NCBI GenBank assembly: GCA_002369025.1
Contig: DFDV01000114.1
Span: 953 to 19,533, forward strand
Source: Treponema sp. UBA3819
GTDB taxonomy: Bacteria; Spirochaetota; Spirochaetia; Treponematales; Treponemataceae
DNA: 18,581 nt
Direction: 5' to 3'
The notes beneath the pieces were generated by a model. The model saw only the letters and a program-made list of their open reading frames with translations, had not been told where the DNA came from and ran no database searches. The number at the start of each line of letters is the position of its first letter. The stretch's first letter is position 1. The position numbers and the translations under genes are program-made. This document shows, piece after piece, positions 6,416 through 14,185 of this stretch.

Positions 6416-7165
6416 ATGGATAAAACTCTTTTGATTGCCGGCAAAAATATTCCAAACGGCTCAGATTTTGCGTCCAGTTTTTCTGTAAAGGGACGCACCG
6501 TCATTACAGTTACCTCTCCTGAAGAAAAAAATGAAACCTTTTCTGAAAACGGTTACACTGTCGTACCCTGGAACCGGGCCTCTGCACTGAGTGCACGTTC
6601 CCTGCTTTTGAACTGCATGAATGTTTCAAATCATATTGATGAACTGGTACTTTACTTTGACGAACCTCAGGCTGCCATGGACTTTAACCGGGCTTCTGCC
6701 ACGGAGACTGCCCGCATAATTGACGAGCTGGTTGTGGGCTATCAGTATCTGGTTTCTGAAGTAGCGGCCCGTTTTGAACAGAAAAAACTGAGAAACGAAG
6801 AAATCAGTATGGGAAAAATTGTTTTTGTCTACAAGGTGAACCCCAGCGAAAGCGATGCCGCCGCAAACCCGAATGTGAGGGCATCTGCCACCCTGTCTTC
6901 TCCCCAGATTGCGGCCGCTGCGGCATCATTCAAGGCTTTTGCAGAAAACACAGCCGCACTCTTTACTGAAAGTGATTCCATTTATCCGGCCCTGATTATC
7001 TGTGACTCTACCATGGAAGTTTCCCGCCGTGACGGCAGTCTTGCTTCCTGGCTTGCAGATTACATGGATTCCATCGATGACCTGAAAAAGCGCCCCAGTG
7101 CAAAACAATTTGTCACCTGGATAAAGGCTGGTGCAAAAAAGGCAGGCGGCTTTGGACTTTTCTAA
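6416..7165 (+). CDS. Uncharacterised protein, possibly a degenerate SDR-like Rossmann fold; coupled to XPB
   Basis: 249 residues; function not recognised. The N-terminus (KTLLIAGKNIPNGSDFASSF, then a beta strand VITVTS) and the alternating strand/helix pattern resemble a short-chain dehydrogenase-type Rossmann domain. The usual TGxxxGxG loop is not intact, and no YxxxK catalytic pair stands out, so it may be a non-catalytic member or a different alpha/beta fold. There is an Ala-rich stretch around residues 140-170. No signal peptide or membrane helix, so cytoplasmic. The 3' end overlaps the start of the XPB-like helicase gene by 14-35 bases, depending on that gene's start, implying translational coupling and a linked role. 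The start ATG 6416 lies two bases after the predicted transcription start, with no Shine-Dalgarno. Confidence 0.75.
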   Translation: MDKTLLIAGKNIPNGSDFASSFSVKGRTVITVTSPEEKNETFSENGYTVVPWNRASALSARSLLLNCMNVSNHIDELVLYFDEPQAAMDFNRASATETARIIDELVVGYQYLVSEVAARFEQKKLRNEEISMGKIVFVYKVNPSESDAAANPNVRASATLSSPQIAAAAASFKAFAENTAALFTESDSIYPALIICDSTMEVSRRDGSLASWLADYMDSIDDLKKRPSAKQFVTWIKAGAKKAGGFGLF

Positions 7166-8975
7166 TCCCCTTATCGTACAGAGCGACCGCACATTGCTTC
7201 TGGATGTGCATGCTCCACGGGCGGACGAATGCCGCAACGCACTCATCCCCTTTGCTGAGCTGGAACGCTCTCCGGAACATCTGCATACTTACCGCCTTAC
7301 ACCCCTTTCCCTCTGGAACGCAGCAGGCGCAGGTTTTTCTCCAGACGATGCCGTGGCAGTCCTTAAAGAATTTGCCCGCTACGATGTACCCCAGGCTGTG
7401 GAAATGTGGATTAAGGAAACTGCGGGGCGATTTGGCAAACTGCGTCTGATTCCCGCACCCTCTGTTCTGGTTCCCTACAAGACGGCTGCAATTACTGACC
7501 CCAACGGCGAAAACACACAGGCAAAGGAAATAAAGGAAGAATATCTCTATCTTGTAACGGAAAGTCGTGCCGTATTTAAGGAAATTTCTGCCAGCCTCCT
7601 TGTTAAAAAGAACACACTTACCCCAACAGAATACAAGGCACCGGAAGAAAATGCCGATGCACATGTGACCGAAGATGAAAAGCAATACTGTTTTCTCCTC
7701 CATCTGACTGACCGCGGCTCCATCAAGCAGGAACTCTTGAAAATGGGCTGGCCGGTAAAAGATGATGTTCCCATGGCTGACGGTGAGCCGCTGGAAATCA
7801 ATCTGCGGTCAAAAACCCTGTCCGGAAAAAACTTTGATGTGAGGGGCTATCAGCGGGAAGCGGCCCGGGCTCTTGTTGGCGACAAGGGTGCTGGAACGGG
7901 ATTTGGAACCATTGTTCTTCCCTGTGGCGCCGGAAAAACCATTGTTGGCATGACGGTTATGGACGCCCTCAAAACAAGCACCCTCATCATCACTACGAAT
8001 ATCAGTGCCGTTCACCAGTGGATAGATGAACTTTTAGACAAGACTGACCTGACCGCCGACCAGATTGCCGAATACACGGGCGAAAACAAGACGATTAAGC
8101 CTGTTACCGTAGCAACCTACCAGATTCTTACCTGGCGGCCGGAAAAAGAAGGCCCCTACCCCCATTTTTCCCTCTTCCGGGAACGAAACTGGGGCCTGAT
8201 TATTTATGATGAAGTACACATGCTGCCCGCCCCTGTTTTCCGGGTGGTGGCAGAAATTCAGGCCATCCGTCGGGTGGGCTTAACTGCAACTCTTGTAAGG
8301 GAAGACGGTCTGCAGGGCAATGTCTTCAGTCTGGTGGGACCAAAACGCTATGATGTGCCCTGGAAAGATCTGGAAACAAGCGGCTGGATTGCAAGCGCCG
8401 AATGTATTGAAATCCGCCTGGATTTGACGGAAGAAAAAGAAATTGAATATGCAGTGTCAGAGCCCCGCAAAAAACACCGCATTGCAAGTGAAAATCCTGC
8501 AAAAATTGCCGTTGTCTCTGAACTGGTAAGCCGTTCACCCCAGGATAAAATCCTGATTATAGGACAGTACCTTGACCAGCTGGCAGAACTTTCCAAAATG
8601 CTGGGGGCTCCCATCATCACCGGGAAAACGCCCAACGATGAGCGGGATAAAATATATGCTGATTTCCGGGCAGGAAAAATCCGCGTGCTCGTTGTGTCCA
8701 AAGTAGCAAATTTTGCCATTGACCTTCCCGATGCCAGCATGGCCATTCAGGTAAGCGGTACATTCGGAAGCCGTCAGGAAGAAGCCCAGCGGCTGGGAAG
8801 AATTCTGCGGCCAAAAGAGCGCACATCCCGCTTTTTTACCCTCATCACCCGCAACACCGTGGAAGAAGACTTTGGCTCCAACCGCCAGAAATTTCTGGCC
8901 GAACAAGGCTACTCCTACCGTCTGATCCGCTACAAGGACCCCTCAGACCTGGATCCTGTAACGGCCGGACAATAA
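7131..8975 (+). CDS. XPB/Ssl2-type DNA helicase (superfamily 2)
   Basis: Bacterial homologue of the eukaryotic/archaeal repair helicase XPB, a 3'-5' DNA translocase. It has 614 residues from GTG 7131. TTG 7152 is an alternative start (607 residues) with a better-placed AAGGCAGG upstream. Residues ~14-110 are the XPB/Ssl2 N-terminal module (Helicase_C_3). Residues ~238-420 form the first helicase lobe: GYQREA (Q241), Walker A PCGAGKT (264-270), DEVH (360-363), LTAT (384-387) and the XPB-specific RED motif (R390-E391-D392). The second lobe ends in QRLGRILRPK (553-562). The order and spacing match the family and nothing is missing. The role is probably DNA repair or unwinding; bacterial XPB functions remain poorly defined. 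It overlaps the 249-residue gene upstream and converges with hrpB downstream. Confidence 0.94.
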   Translation: MQKRQAALDFSNPLIVQSDRTLLLDVHAPRADECRNALIPFAELERSPEHLHTYRLTPLSLWNAAGAGFSPDDAVAVLKEFARYDVPQAVEMWIKETAGRFGKLRLIPAPSVLVPYKTAAITDPNGENTQAKEIKEEYLYLVTESRAVFKEISASLLVKKNTLTPTEYKAPEENADAHVTEDEKQYCFLLHLTDRGSIKQELLKMGWPVKDDVPMADGEPLEINLRSKTLSGKNFDVRGYQREAARALVGDKGAGTGFGTIVLPCGAGKTIVGMTVMDALKTSTLIITTNISAVHQWIDELLDKTDLTADQIAEYTGENKTIKPVTVATYQILTWRPEKEGPYPHFSLFRERNWGLIIYDEVHMLPAPVFRVVAEIQAIRRVGLTATLVREDGLQGNVFSLVGPKRYDVPWKDLETSGWIASAECIEIRLDLTEEKEIEYAVSEPRKKHRIASENPAKIAVVSELVSRSPQDKILIIGQYLDQLAELSKMLGAPIITGKTPNDERDKIYADFRAGKIRVLVVSKVANFAIDLPDASMAIQVSGTFGSRQEEAQRLGRILRPKERTSRFFTLITRNTVEEDFGSNRQKFLAEQGYSYRLIRYKDPSDLDPVTAGQ

Positions 8976-9018
8976 AAGGCTGCCTTTGTAAGCAGTCGCA
9001 TGCTATTCCCTTAGCCGC

Positions 9019-11508
9019 CTAGTCTTTTTCGCTTATGCGGTAGTCCCACTTGTGCTTGGGATAGCGTCCTTTCATCTCCCTGCAAATGTCTATCCAGGCA
9101 CCAGTCCAGAAGTGTTCCAGGTCATCGGTGATCTGCAGGGGACGGCTGGCGGGAGAAAGCAGTTTGAGCAGAAGGGGTACGCCTAAAATTTTTGGTGTTT
9201 CAAAGCAGCCGAAAATCTGCTGAATGATGATTTCCAGGACAGGCTGAATGCTGCCGTCGGCTTTCTTTTCGTAGATGAGTTTTCTTTTCCGTCCGTTTGC
9301 CAGTGTGATTTGCAGGGGAACCTTTGCGTCAATGATGTTTCCCTCCAGAAACCAGTAAAGGGCATCGTAGACATCCTGCGGGCCGATTTTCTGCGACTTT
9401 ATAAAGGGACTAAGCCATTCCTGTGGCCGAACACTCAGATTTTTGATTTTTTCCGCCAGGACGGGAGCATCTTTTTCGCCTGAAGCAGCATAGAATTCCG
9501 CCCTGAGCAGAAGACTCTGGCATTTTTCATCCAGGGGAAGAAGCTGCAGGCCTTTTTTGGACACAAGGTCGCAGAGAGCCGGAGCAAAATCTTCCGCCCC
9601 GGCAGGAATTTTCTTTTCTTTGAGGATAATGGTCCCGTAAGAAATGACTTCCCGCTTTTGCACTGAAAGACCTGCCAGCTCTGTCTTGACCTCGCTTTTA
9701 ACATGCTTCTGCAAAAAGACTTCTGCCTCCTCCTGAGAAAGGGGCGAAAATGAATAGATTTTTCCAGTCCGTTCGCCCGCATCTACTTCCGGCGCGACAA
9801 TCCATTCCGGGTAGGAAGAAAGCCCCTGAGAAAGCACTTGTTCCCGCAAAAGAAGTGCCTTGCGTCCTGAAGGAAACTGATAGTCGCCGCTATCTGCATT
9901 GGCCTCTGTCTGTGGCGAAAGGCGGGCCAGTCTGTCCGGAAAGCCTGAAAGTATGGGATTTTCCCCAGCTGAATGAAAAGCAAAGGCTTGTGAGCGGTCA
10001 GCCTGCAGGGACCTAAGACGGCGCTGTAAATCAGCGACAAAGATTTTTTGCCGCTCCGGACTGGCATCAGCATATTCTGAATAGGGAAGAACTGCCTCCG
10101 CACCTGCGGCAAGGGCAAGACAGGCAAGACGGGGATGCAGGCCCAGTCTGAGGACAGCCTTTCCTTTCTTTGTAATGGAGACTAAAGGCTGCCCCTCTGC
10201 ATCAATGGAAATGTTTACGCAGTCCAGTTTTTCAAGCAAATCTGCGGCACTATTCCAGGCTGACTGTGACGGAGGCGTAAGCCATTGCAGTGTATCTCTC
10301 TGCCCCGCCCCCCATTCAGCACATTCCAGAAGCAGCTGTGTTATATCCGCCCGCAGGATTTCCGGCTGATTTTCTTCCATGCGGACATCATGCTCATGCC
10401 AGAGGCGGATGCACCTGCCCGCCGCCACTCGTCCTGCCCGGCCAGCCCTTTGAGCCGCGCTAAAAAGGCTTTCGTTTTCCGTGACAAGATGTTCCATGCC
10501 AAGCGCGACATTCATTTTGTTTATGCGGCAGAGCCCGGAATCCACCACCAGAGTAACGCCGGGAACGGTAAGGGAAGTTTCTGCAATGGCAGACGAAAGA
10601 ATGACCCGGCGGGGAGCCTGAGCCTGACAGGGACTGAGGACTTTTCTCTGTTCGGAAAGGGAAAGAGAACTGTGCAAAATAAGTATTTCTGCGGAAAGGC
10701 CTGAGGCTGCAAGTTCTTTTTCCAGTTCTGCCTTGCTTTTGCGGATTTCATATATGCCGGGAAGAAAAGCCAGTATGGTGTCTGAACAGAAGCCATCATT
10801 ATGAACTGGATTTTTCCCGTCTTTGCCATCATTCCCGCCATTCCGGGAAGGATTTTTTCCATTTTTGAGTTCATCCAGAATGGCACGGGAAAGACTTACG
10901 CCGGGGCGCCAGGTAATTTCCACCGGGTACTGACGGCCGGGAATTTCCATGACTGCGGCTGGCTTTTCTTCACTTCCGAGATAAGATGCAATTGCCCTCT
11001 GGTCAAAGGTTGCGCTCATCACGATGACATACAGGTCATCCCGCAACTGCATGGTCTCCTTTAGAAAAGCCAGCGCCAGGTCTGAATGAATTGAACGCTC
11101 ATGAAATTCGTCCAGCACGATGACCTGCACATCTTCCAGAAGGGGGTCTTCCTGCAGGCGGCGGGTTAAAATGGCTTCGGTAATCACCTGCAGCCGGGTG
11201 GAAGCGGAAACTTTTGAGTCCAGATGCAGGCGGTAACCCACTGTGCCGCCTGTTTCTTCGCCAAGCAAATCAGAAAGCCTGTCCGCAATGGCAGAAGCCG
11301 CAAGGCGACGGGGCTCCAGCATGAGAATTTTTCCGTCAAAATGCTGAAGCAGGGCTATGGGCAGGGCGGTAGATTTTCCGGCGGCAGTTTCTGCTGTGAG
11401 CACAAGAGAGCGGGTCCCGGCCCCTTTGAGACTGTCACAGATTTTCTCAAGAAAGGGCGCAACAGGCAGAGAAGATATTTTTTCACGGGCGCGGGCAAAA
11501 TCAGCCAT
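9019..11508 (-). CDS. hrpB: ATP-dependent helicase HrpB (DEAH/RHA type)
   Basis: 829 residues, close to the E. coli HrpB length. RHA-type superfamily 2 helicase, presumed to act on RNA; its physiological job is unclear in most bacteria. Motif I is TAAGKST (41-47), motif II DEFH (133-136), motif III SAT (165-167), motif VI QRAGRAGR (353-360). The HrpB-specific C-terminus is present, ending PASRPLQITDDLEHFW...MKGRYPKHKW. I chose ATG 11508 because a promoter puts the transcript start exactly there, and the family begins just before SSLPVA. An in-frame ATG at 11559 would add 17 residues with no Shine-Dalgarno. Residues ~215-240 are an Asn/Gly/Lys-rich insert not expected in the family. The gene sits on the opposite strand between two XPB-related genes and converges with the XPB helicase. 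Confidence 0.95.
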   Translation of the reverse strand: MADFARAREKISSLPVAPFLEKICDSLKGAGTRSLVLTAETAAGKSTALPIALLQHFDGKILMLEPRRLAASAIADRLSDLLGEETGGTVGYRLHLDSKVSASTRLQVITEAILTRRLQEDPLLEDVQVIVLDEFHERSIHSDLALAFLKETMQLRDDLYVIVMSATFDQRAIASYLGSEEKPAAVMEIPGRQYPVEITWRPGVSLSRAILDELKNGKNPSRNGGNDGKDGKNPVHNDGFCSDTILAFLPGIYEIRKSKAELEKELAASGLSAEILILHSSLSLSEQRKVLSPCQAQAPRRVILSSAIAETSLTVPGVTLVVDSGLCRINKMNVALGMEHLVTENESLFSAAQRAGRAGRVAAGRCIRLWHEHDVRMEENQPEILRADITQLLLECAEWGAGQRDTLQWLTPPSQSAWNSAADLLEKLDCVNISIDAEGQPLVSITKKGKAVLRLGLHPRLACLALAAGAEAVLPYSEYADASPERQKIFVADLQRRLRSLQADRSQAFAFHSAGENPILSGFPDRLARLSPQTEANADSGDYQFPSGRKALLLREQVLSQGLSSYPEWIVAPEVDAGERTGKIYSFSPLSQEEAEVFLQKHVKSEVKTELAGLSVQKREVISYGTIILKEKKIPAGAEDFAPALCDLVSKKGLQLLPLDEKCQSLLLRAEFYAASGEKDAPVLAEKIKNLSVRPQEWLSPFIKSQKIGPQDVYDALYWFLEGNIIDAKVPLQITLANGRKRKLIYEKKADGSIQPVLEIIIQQIFGCFETPKILGVPLLLKLLSPASRPLQITDDLEHFWTGAWIDICREMKGRYPKHKWDYRISEKD
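10792..10863 (-). repeat. hrpB: Asn/Gly/Lys-rich imperfect repeat insert in HrpB
   Basis: Codes residues ~216-239 of HrpB, with GKNP occurring twice around NGGNDGKDG. The DNA contains imperfect direct repeats of a G-rich/A-rich unit (NG-rich codons). It falls between the two RecA-like lobes, where a flexible loop would be tolerated. It looks like slippage-driven expansion. Confidence 0.55.
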
Positions 11509-11514
11509 AGTTGG

Positions 11515-11544
11515 ATTATAATTTTTCTTGCAAGTTCTCTGCAA
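11515..11544 (-). promoter_or_regulatory. Promoter of hrpB (leaderless)
   Basis: On the minus strand TTGCAG (11544-11539), an 18-base spacer, then TATAAT (11520-11515). The predicted transcription start coincides with the A of ATG 11508. No Shine-Dalgarno is present. Confidence 0.7.
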
Positions 11545-11571
11545 GCCCTTATTTTCCATATTCTTTTTCTG

Positions 11572-11580
11572 TGGTATAAT
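11572..11580 (+). promoter_or_regulatory. Extended -10 promoter upstream of the 724-residue gene
   Basis: TGGTATAAT, a perfect extended -10, divergent from the hrpB promoter. The transcript should start near 11587, giving an untranslated leader of about 105 bases before ATG 11693. This contrasts with the leaderless genes nearby. The -35 region is not convincing. Confidence 0.55.
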
Positions 11581-11608
11581 GATTTTTACTCTTTTGCAGA
11601 AGGGGTCT

Positions 11609-11687
11609 TAGGGCGCTCCCTAGGAGAAAGGGGTATGGCGAAGACTTCAGGCTGAGCCTAGGGGAAAGGCTTTTCCCCTCTTTGGAG
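11609..11687 (+). promoter_or_regulatory. Structured mRNA leader with six-codon ORF, hairpins and direct repeats
   Basis: The leader of the 724-residue gene holds a small stem TAGGG-CGCT-CCCTA (11609-11622). A short ORF MAKTSG (11635-11655) follows, with AGGAG 8 bases upstream. Then comes a perfect 8-bp hairpin AGGGGAAA-GGCT-TTTCCCCT (11660-11679), followed by the gene's own GGAG (11684-11687). CCTAGGRGAAAGG occurs twice, 38 bases apart (11619 and 11657). An AGCCT/AGGCT pairing (11655-11659 with 11667-11671) would compete with the 8-bp hairpin. The T content after the hairpin is too low for a clear terminator. The elements are visible; regulation is inferred. Confidence 0.4.
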
Positions 11688-11692
11688 ACACA

Positions 11693-13867
11693 ATGAAAGA
11701 AATTGACCCACATATTCAGGCAATTATCAAGTGGCGGGAAAGTTTTGCTACGCTGCCGGACACGCATTTTTTTGAACTGGTGCGGATGTACCTGGGGGAA
11801 GTGCATACTCCTTACAACAAGCCTAAGCTGATTGAGGAACTGGGGGCTTTTTTACGCAGGGAAGAACATCGCAGAACCCTGGTCAGTTTGCTGAGCGAGA
11901 GTGACGTGCAGTTGATTTGTGCGGTGCATTTTATTCAGAACGCAACGATTGAGAAGGTGGCGGCTTTTTTTGCAGGGGAATATAGTTTTGCGGCTGTTTA
12001 CGAAAGGCTTTTAAATCTTGAAGAAAGGCTGATTTTGTACCGTCACAGTGATGCAAAAGGGGAAAATACCGTTATCAGCGTAAATCCCATGCTGGATGAT
12101 GTACTTTCGCCCTATCTGCAGGAGTCGGTTCTGCTTTCTGAGCCTGTGCCGGCGGAACTGAATCAGTCTATGGCGGCCGGACTTTCCCCAGAACTGCTGG
12201 CGGCCTATATTTCTTTTTTGTCTGCAACAAGCGATGTATGCAAGGCTGACGGTTCTTTTAAAAAACGGACTGCGGCGACTCTGGAAGGAATTTTTCCCGG
12301 AAAGGTGGAGATGCTTCATTGCGTAACGGCTGGCTTTATCAATCTTTCCATACTGAAAGATGATGAGTCCGGCTTTGTGCTTGACTATTCAAAACTGGAG
12401 TCTTTTGCCCGACTGGATGAGATAAGTCAGTACAGTCTGCTTTGTGTGGCTTCTCAGGGAAGATTCAGCAGAAGCGGATTGACCCGGCAGGCCCAGCTTT
12501 TGCTTGATGTTGCTTCTGGAATTGGCAGGGCAGGCTATACGCGTACGGAGTTATTGCGGTCTGCTTTTTTGATTTCTGAAAAAGACAATGATATTCCCGG
12601 CGTGGCTCCCATAGGACAGACAGGTCGTTTTGCTTCCATGATTGCCCGCTCACGGGAAAAGAACGGAATGGGCGGCAGTTTTTCTGCTGTTGATGCAGTT
12701 TCTGCAATGGACAGGCTGATTGACAGTGCCCTTTTGCTGGGACTGCTTGCTGAAAAGGGAAAAGATGAAAAGGGAGAAAGCATTTTTGTGCAGGGAAGCG
12801 TGCTTGAGTCCAGCCCTGCGCCTGCAAATGGCCCCTACCCTAAGGTGCTGAATATTGATGCGGGCTTTACGGTAACCCTGCTTCCCGGACTTCCTCTTAA
12901 GGCTCTGCTTCCCCTCATGCACTTTTTGGATATTCAGCAGTTTGATACGGCGGCTCAGTTTGAAATAACAAAAAAATCTGTCATGAGGGCTTTTGACAGT
13001 GGCCTCAGCCGCCAGACAATTCTGGACACGCTGAAGGAATTCTGTCCCTATAAGGTGCCTCAAAATCTCTGCGTTTCGCTGGAGGACTGGCACAATTCCT
13101 ATGCCTCGGTTGCCCTTTACAAGGGTTATGTCCTGCAGGTGAACAAGGAAAATGCGGCAGCCATAGAAAGAAATCCCGCCATTGCCCGCCATATCGCCCT
13201 GACTCTTGCTGCTGGAATTTATCTCCTTGATGTGGAAAATGATGCACAGGCTAAGGACCTGATAGAGGAAAGCAGCGTTGATTTTATTGGTACCATAAAG
13301 AGCGCGGCAAAGACAGTAGAAAGCGCGGGATTTCCCCCTGTGCATTTTTCCAGAAAAGCTGCATCCGGGCAGGGGCTGGGAATGGGGCCGGAAGGAGAAG
13401 CCGAAAGTCTTTCCCCGCAGGCGGAAATTCCCCCGCTTTCTTCCGAAGATACCCGCGCAAGTCATTTTGACGCCATGCGGGCTGACCTTGAAAAATTAAA
13501 TCTCCTTCCTGAACAGAAAGACGGTCTCCTTGACCGCATCAGGAGAAAAATCATTCTGTCTCCCGAACAGCTGCGGGCAGACAGTGTGCGCCTAGAGCGT
13601 GTCATGGCAGGCGGCATGGATTTTTCCGGCAAGGTGCATATTATTGAAAGCGCCATTTCTTCCAGCAGCATGGTGGAACTGGAATACGAAAACCCCAATG
13701 AACCTGACGGTGAAGGCGTGATAGTTGTAGGTAATCCCCTGAGCGTAGAAAAAATGGAAAATGATGCCTTAATCCGCATAGAACTGATTCCCCAGCATGA
13801 GGAAAAACTTTTTTCTATCGGAAAAGCACGCATGGTAAAACGAATCCGCGGTTCTGTATTGCGTTAA
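11693..13867 (+). CDS. Helicase_C_3 (XPB/Ssl2 N-terminal module) protein with WYL-like C-terminus
   Basis: 724 residues, without Walker motifs, so not itself a helicase. Residues ~384-480 match the N-terminal module of the XPB helicase in this window: both have the FTV/RTL start, the T-x-x-S-V/L-x-x-A helix and LKEF-x-x-Y-x-VPQ. The N-terminal ~370 residues look helical, possibly winged-helix, and are unassigned. Residues ~560-600 are a Gly/Pro/Ser-rich linker. The last ~75 residues (IESAISSSSMVELEYENPNE... KARMVKRI) resemble a WYL-type SH3-barrel ligand domain. As I recall, actinobacteria carry a similar protein beside XPB (M. tuberculosis Rv0862c/Rv0861c), suggesting a partner of XPB. The start ATG has GGAG 5 bases upstream. 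Role inferred: regulatory or adaptor partner in DNA repair. Confidence 0.82.
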   Translation: MKEIDPHIQAIIKWRESFATLPDTHFFELVRMYLGEVHTPYNKPKLIEELGAFLRREEHRRTLVSLLSESDVQLICAVHFIQNATIEKVAAFFAGEYSFAAVYERLLNLEERLILYRHSDAKGENTVISVNPMLDDVLSPYLQESVLLSEPVPAELNQSMAAGLSPELLAAYISFLSATSDVCKADGSFKKRTAATLEGIFPGKVEMLHCVTAGFINLSILKDDESGFVLDYSKLESFARLDEISQYSLLCVASQGRFSRSGLTRQAQLLLDVASGIGRAGYTRTELLRSAFLISEKDNDIPGVAPIGQTGRFASMIARSREKNGMGGSFSAVDAVSAMDRLIDSALLLGLLAEKGKDEKGESIFVQGSVLESSPAPANGPYPKVLNIDAGFTVTLLPGLPLKALLPLMHFLDIQQFDTAAQFEITKKSVMRAFDSGLSRQTILDTLKEFCPYKVPQNLCVSLEDWHNSYASVALYKGYVLQVNKENAAAIERNPAIARHIALTLAAGIYLLDVENDAQAKDLIEESSVDFIGTIKSAAKTVESAGFPPVHFSRKAASGQGLGMGPEGEAESLSPQAEIPPLSSEDTRASHFDAMRADLEKLNLLPEQKDGLLDRIRRKIILSPEQLRADSVRLERVMAGGMDFSGKVHIIESAISSSSMVELEYENPNEPDGEGVIVVGNPLSVEKMENDALIRIELIPQHEEKLFSIGKARMVKRIRGSVLR

Positions 13868-13927
13868 ATCGGAAATCGGTATTGTGGTATTGCGGTAAAA
13901 ATGAAGGATAAATGAGGGCGGGGTGTC

Positions 13928-13956
13928 TAGACAAAGACAGGATTTTTTGATATTCT
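13928..13956 (+). promoter_or_regulatory. Promoter of tRNA-Cys
   Basis: TAGACA (13928-13933), a 17-base spacer, then TATTCT (13951-13956). Transcription would start about 5 bases before the mature tRNA. The -35 is the right half of a perfect 10-bp palindrome, TGTCTAGACA (13924-13933), which may be chance or an operator. Confidence 0.6.
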
Positions 13957-13967
13957 TTTATCTACAT

Positions 13968-14039
13968 GGCGTCTTACCCAAGCGGTAAGGGAGTGGTCTG
14001 CAAAACCATTATGCAGCGGTTCGATTCCGCTAGACGCCT
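13968..14039 (+). tRNA. tRNA-Cys (anticodon GCA)
   Basis: Complete cloverleaf: acceptor stem GGCGTCT/AGACGCC, a D arm with CCC/GGG, anticodon stem GTGGT/ACCAT around loop CTGCAAA (anticodon GCA), and T arm AGCGG-TTCGATT-CCGCT. The discriminator base is T, as required for CysRS recognition. CCA is not encoded (the next bases are GAA) and must be added by the CCA enzyme. It has its own promoter and terminator and is a single-gene unit. Confidence 0.97.
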
Positions 14040-14048
14040 GAACAAATG

Positions 14049-14073
14049 AGATGTCCGCAAGGACATCTTTTTT
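14049..14073 (+). terminator. Intrinsic terminator of tRNA-Cys
   Basis: Perfect 8-bp stem AGATGTCC/GGACATCT with a GCAA tetraloop and a T-run directly after, 9 bases downstream of the tRNA. This is a strong, canonical factor-independent terminator. Confidence 0.93.
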
Positions 14074-14123
14074 GTTTTTCCAGCCCCGCCATGGCCAAGC
14101 CGGGGGTTGATTACATATATATG

Positions 14124-14155
14124 GGGAGAGGTGTCACGCCTCTCCCGTTTTTTTT
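14124..14155 (+). terminator. Second strong plus-strand terminator hairpin
   Basis: GGGAGAGG pairs with CCTCTCCC (14124-14131 with 14139-14146), extended inward by T-G and G-C pairs to a TCA loop. A single G and eight T follow. It faces the minus-strand operon ending at 14186. Read in that direction the hairpin is followed by ATATATATG rather than a T-run, so it would be weak there. Either it backs up the tRNA terminator or it ends an unrecognised short transcript from about 14080. Confidence 0.8.
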
Positions 14156-14185
14156 GATTTTTCCTGCTTACACTGCTTTTTCTGA

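Noticed and set aside
6355..6504. 50-residue N-terminal extension of the DAACS-family carrier
   Set aside because: It runs through two promoters and the start of the divergent gene; the family-typical N-terminus begins at 6354.
8980..9004. Hairpin GGCTGC-8-GCAGTC between the convergent XPB and hrpB genes
   Set aside because: It is only about six pairs with a wobble or mismatch. No T-run follows on the plus strand and only TTTTATT on the minus strand, too weak to call.
12650..13465. 271-residue minus-strand open frame opposite the 724-residue gene
   Set aside because: It lacks domains and is antisense to a gene with a clear Helicase_C_3 module, Shine-Dalgarno and promoter.
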